DNA of 5,036 bases from Deltaproteobacteria bacterium (GTDB lineage Bacteria > Desulfobacterota > Desulfobacteria > Desulfobacterales > B30-G6), in contig QMMS01000342.1 in assembly GCA_003647375.1 (NCBI GenBank), forward strand, positions 1 through 5,036, in the 5' to 3' direction. The notes beneath the pieces are model-generated. The model saw only the letters and a program-made list of their open reading frames with translations. It was not told where the DNA came from and searched no databases. Shown here piece by piece: positions 4,911 to 5,036 of the stretch. Made by a program: the position numbers and the translations under genes. Position 1 is the stretch's first letter. Every line of letters starts with the position of its first letter.

Positions 4911-5036
4911 TTAACCCTGTCGTTGCAAAAGCCGGAGAGCTTCAGAGCCAAGGCGTCTGAGGGTGAAGTCGTAGTTTTTTACCTTGTCGGGGCGTAGCTC
5001 GAAGAGCGAAGACTGGTTCGAACCCTCAGCAACACA
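4911..5036 (-). CDS. possible C-terminal end of an unrecognised protein entering from the right edge
   Basis: The minus-strand frame is open from the window edge (5036) to TAA (4913-4911), giving 41 residues that include SLFELRPDKVKNYDF and TLRRLGSEALRLLQRQG. The composition (Arg/Leu-rich amphipathic end) is plausible for a real protein terminus, but I recognise no family and no start is visible. The same DNA holds an inverted repeat (4957-4963 with 5023-5029) and a 10-bp palindrome, GGTTCGAACC (5015-5024), so it could instead be a non-coding dispersed repeat. If real, its stop lies 168 bp before mobB on the same strand, so co-transcription is possible. Confidence 0.3.
   Translation of the reverse strand, partial: CVAEGSNQSSLFELRPDKVKNYDFTLRRLGSEALRLLQRQG

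Noticed and set aside
5011..5036. tRNA gene at the right edge because of GGTTCGAACC
   Set aside because: The T-loop-like string is present, but the acceptor pairing, anticodon arm and CCA-side geometry do not assemble into a cloverleaf on either strand.

Overview
The window looks like chromosomal DNA of an anaerobic Gram-negative bacterium, most plausibly a Desulfobacterota (deltaproteobacterial sulfate-reducer type). The clues are protein content only: a class III (oxygen-sensitive) ribonucleotide reductase-type glycyl-radical domain, a molybdenum-cofactor gene coupled to a probable selenoprotein, and LPP20/DUF799-like envelope proteins. The taxon is an inference.

Left part (1-3026, + strand): two tightly linked envelope genes. 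The first is cut by the window edge. It joins a DUF799/GNA1162-like lipoprotein-type domain, a fibronectin-III-like domain and a C-terminal parallel beta-helix. Three bases later comes a secreted LPP20-like protein with two coiled coils and an unrecognised C-terminal domain. They probably form (part of) a cell-envelope operon.

Middle (3027-3438): a non-coding stretch. It holds a REP-like double hairpin, a 141-bp imperfect inverted-repeat element with nested hairpins, and then a strong sigma70-type promoter. Two NrdR-box-like 16-mers lie exactly 31 bp apart, centre to centre, at that promoter. The promoter drives a 120-aa protein (3439-3801) that resembles only the C-terminal end of the anaerobic ribonucleotide reductase NrdD: a zinc-ribbon-like cysteine set followed by the RVVGYL glycyl-radical loop, with no catalytic barrel. 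Promoter, operator and protein therefore point to the same pathway.

Right part: after hairpin-rich convergent DNA (3802-4084), two genes lie on the minus strand. mobB (4743-4255) encodes the P-loop protein of molybdopterin guanine dinucleotide metabolism. Its stop overlaps by ATGA the start of a 57-codon gene (4258-4085) that is normally invisible, because codon 30 is TGA. A 5-bp stem with an AGGU loop sits 17-20 nt after that TGA, as in bacterial SECIS elements. The frame continues to a UxxxxC pair and a TAG stop, so I read it as a small membrane-anchored selenoprotein translationally coupled to mobB. At the right edge an open frame (5036-4911, minus) may be the C-terminus of an unrecognised protein, or repeated DNA.

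The two most interesting things are the mobB-coupled small selenoprotein and the free-standing NrdD glycyl-radical domain under a probable NrdR operator.
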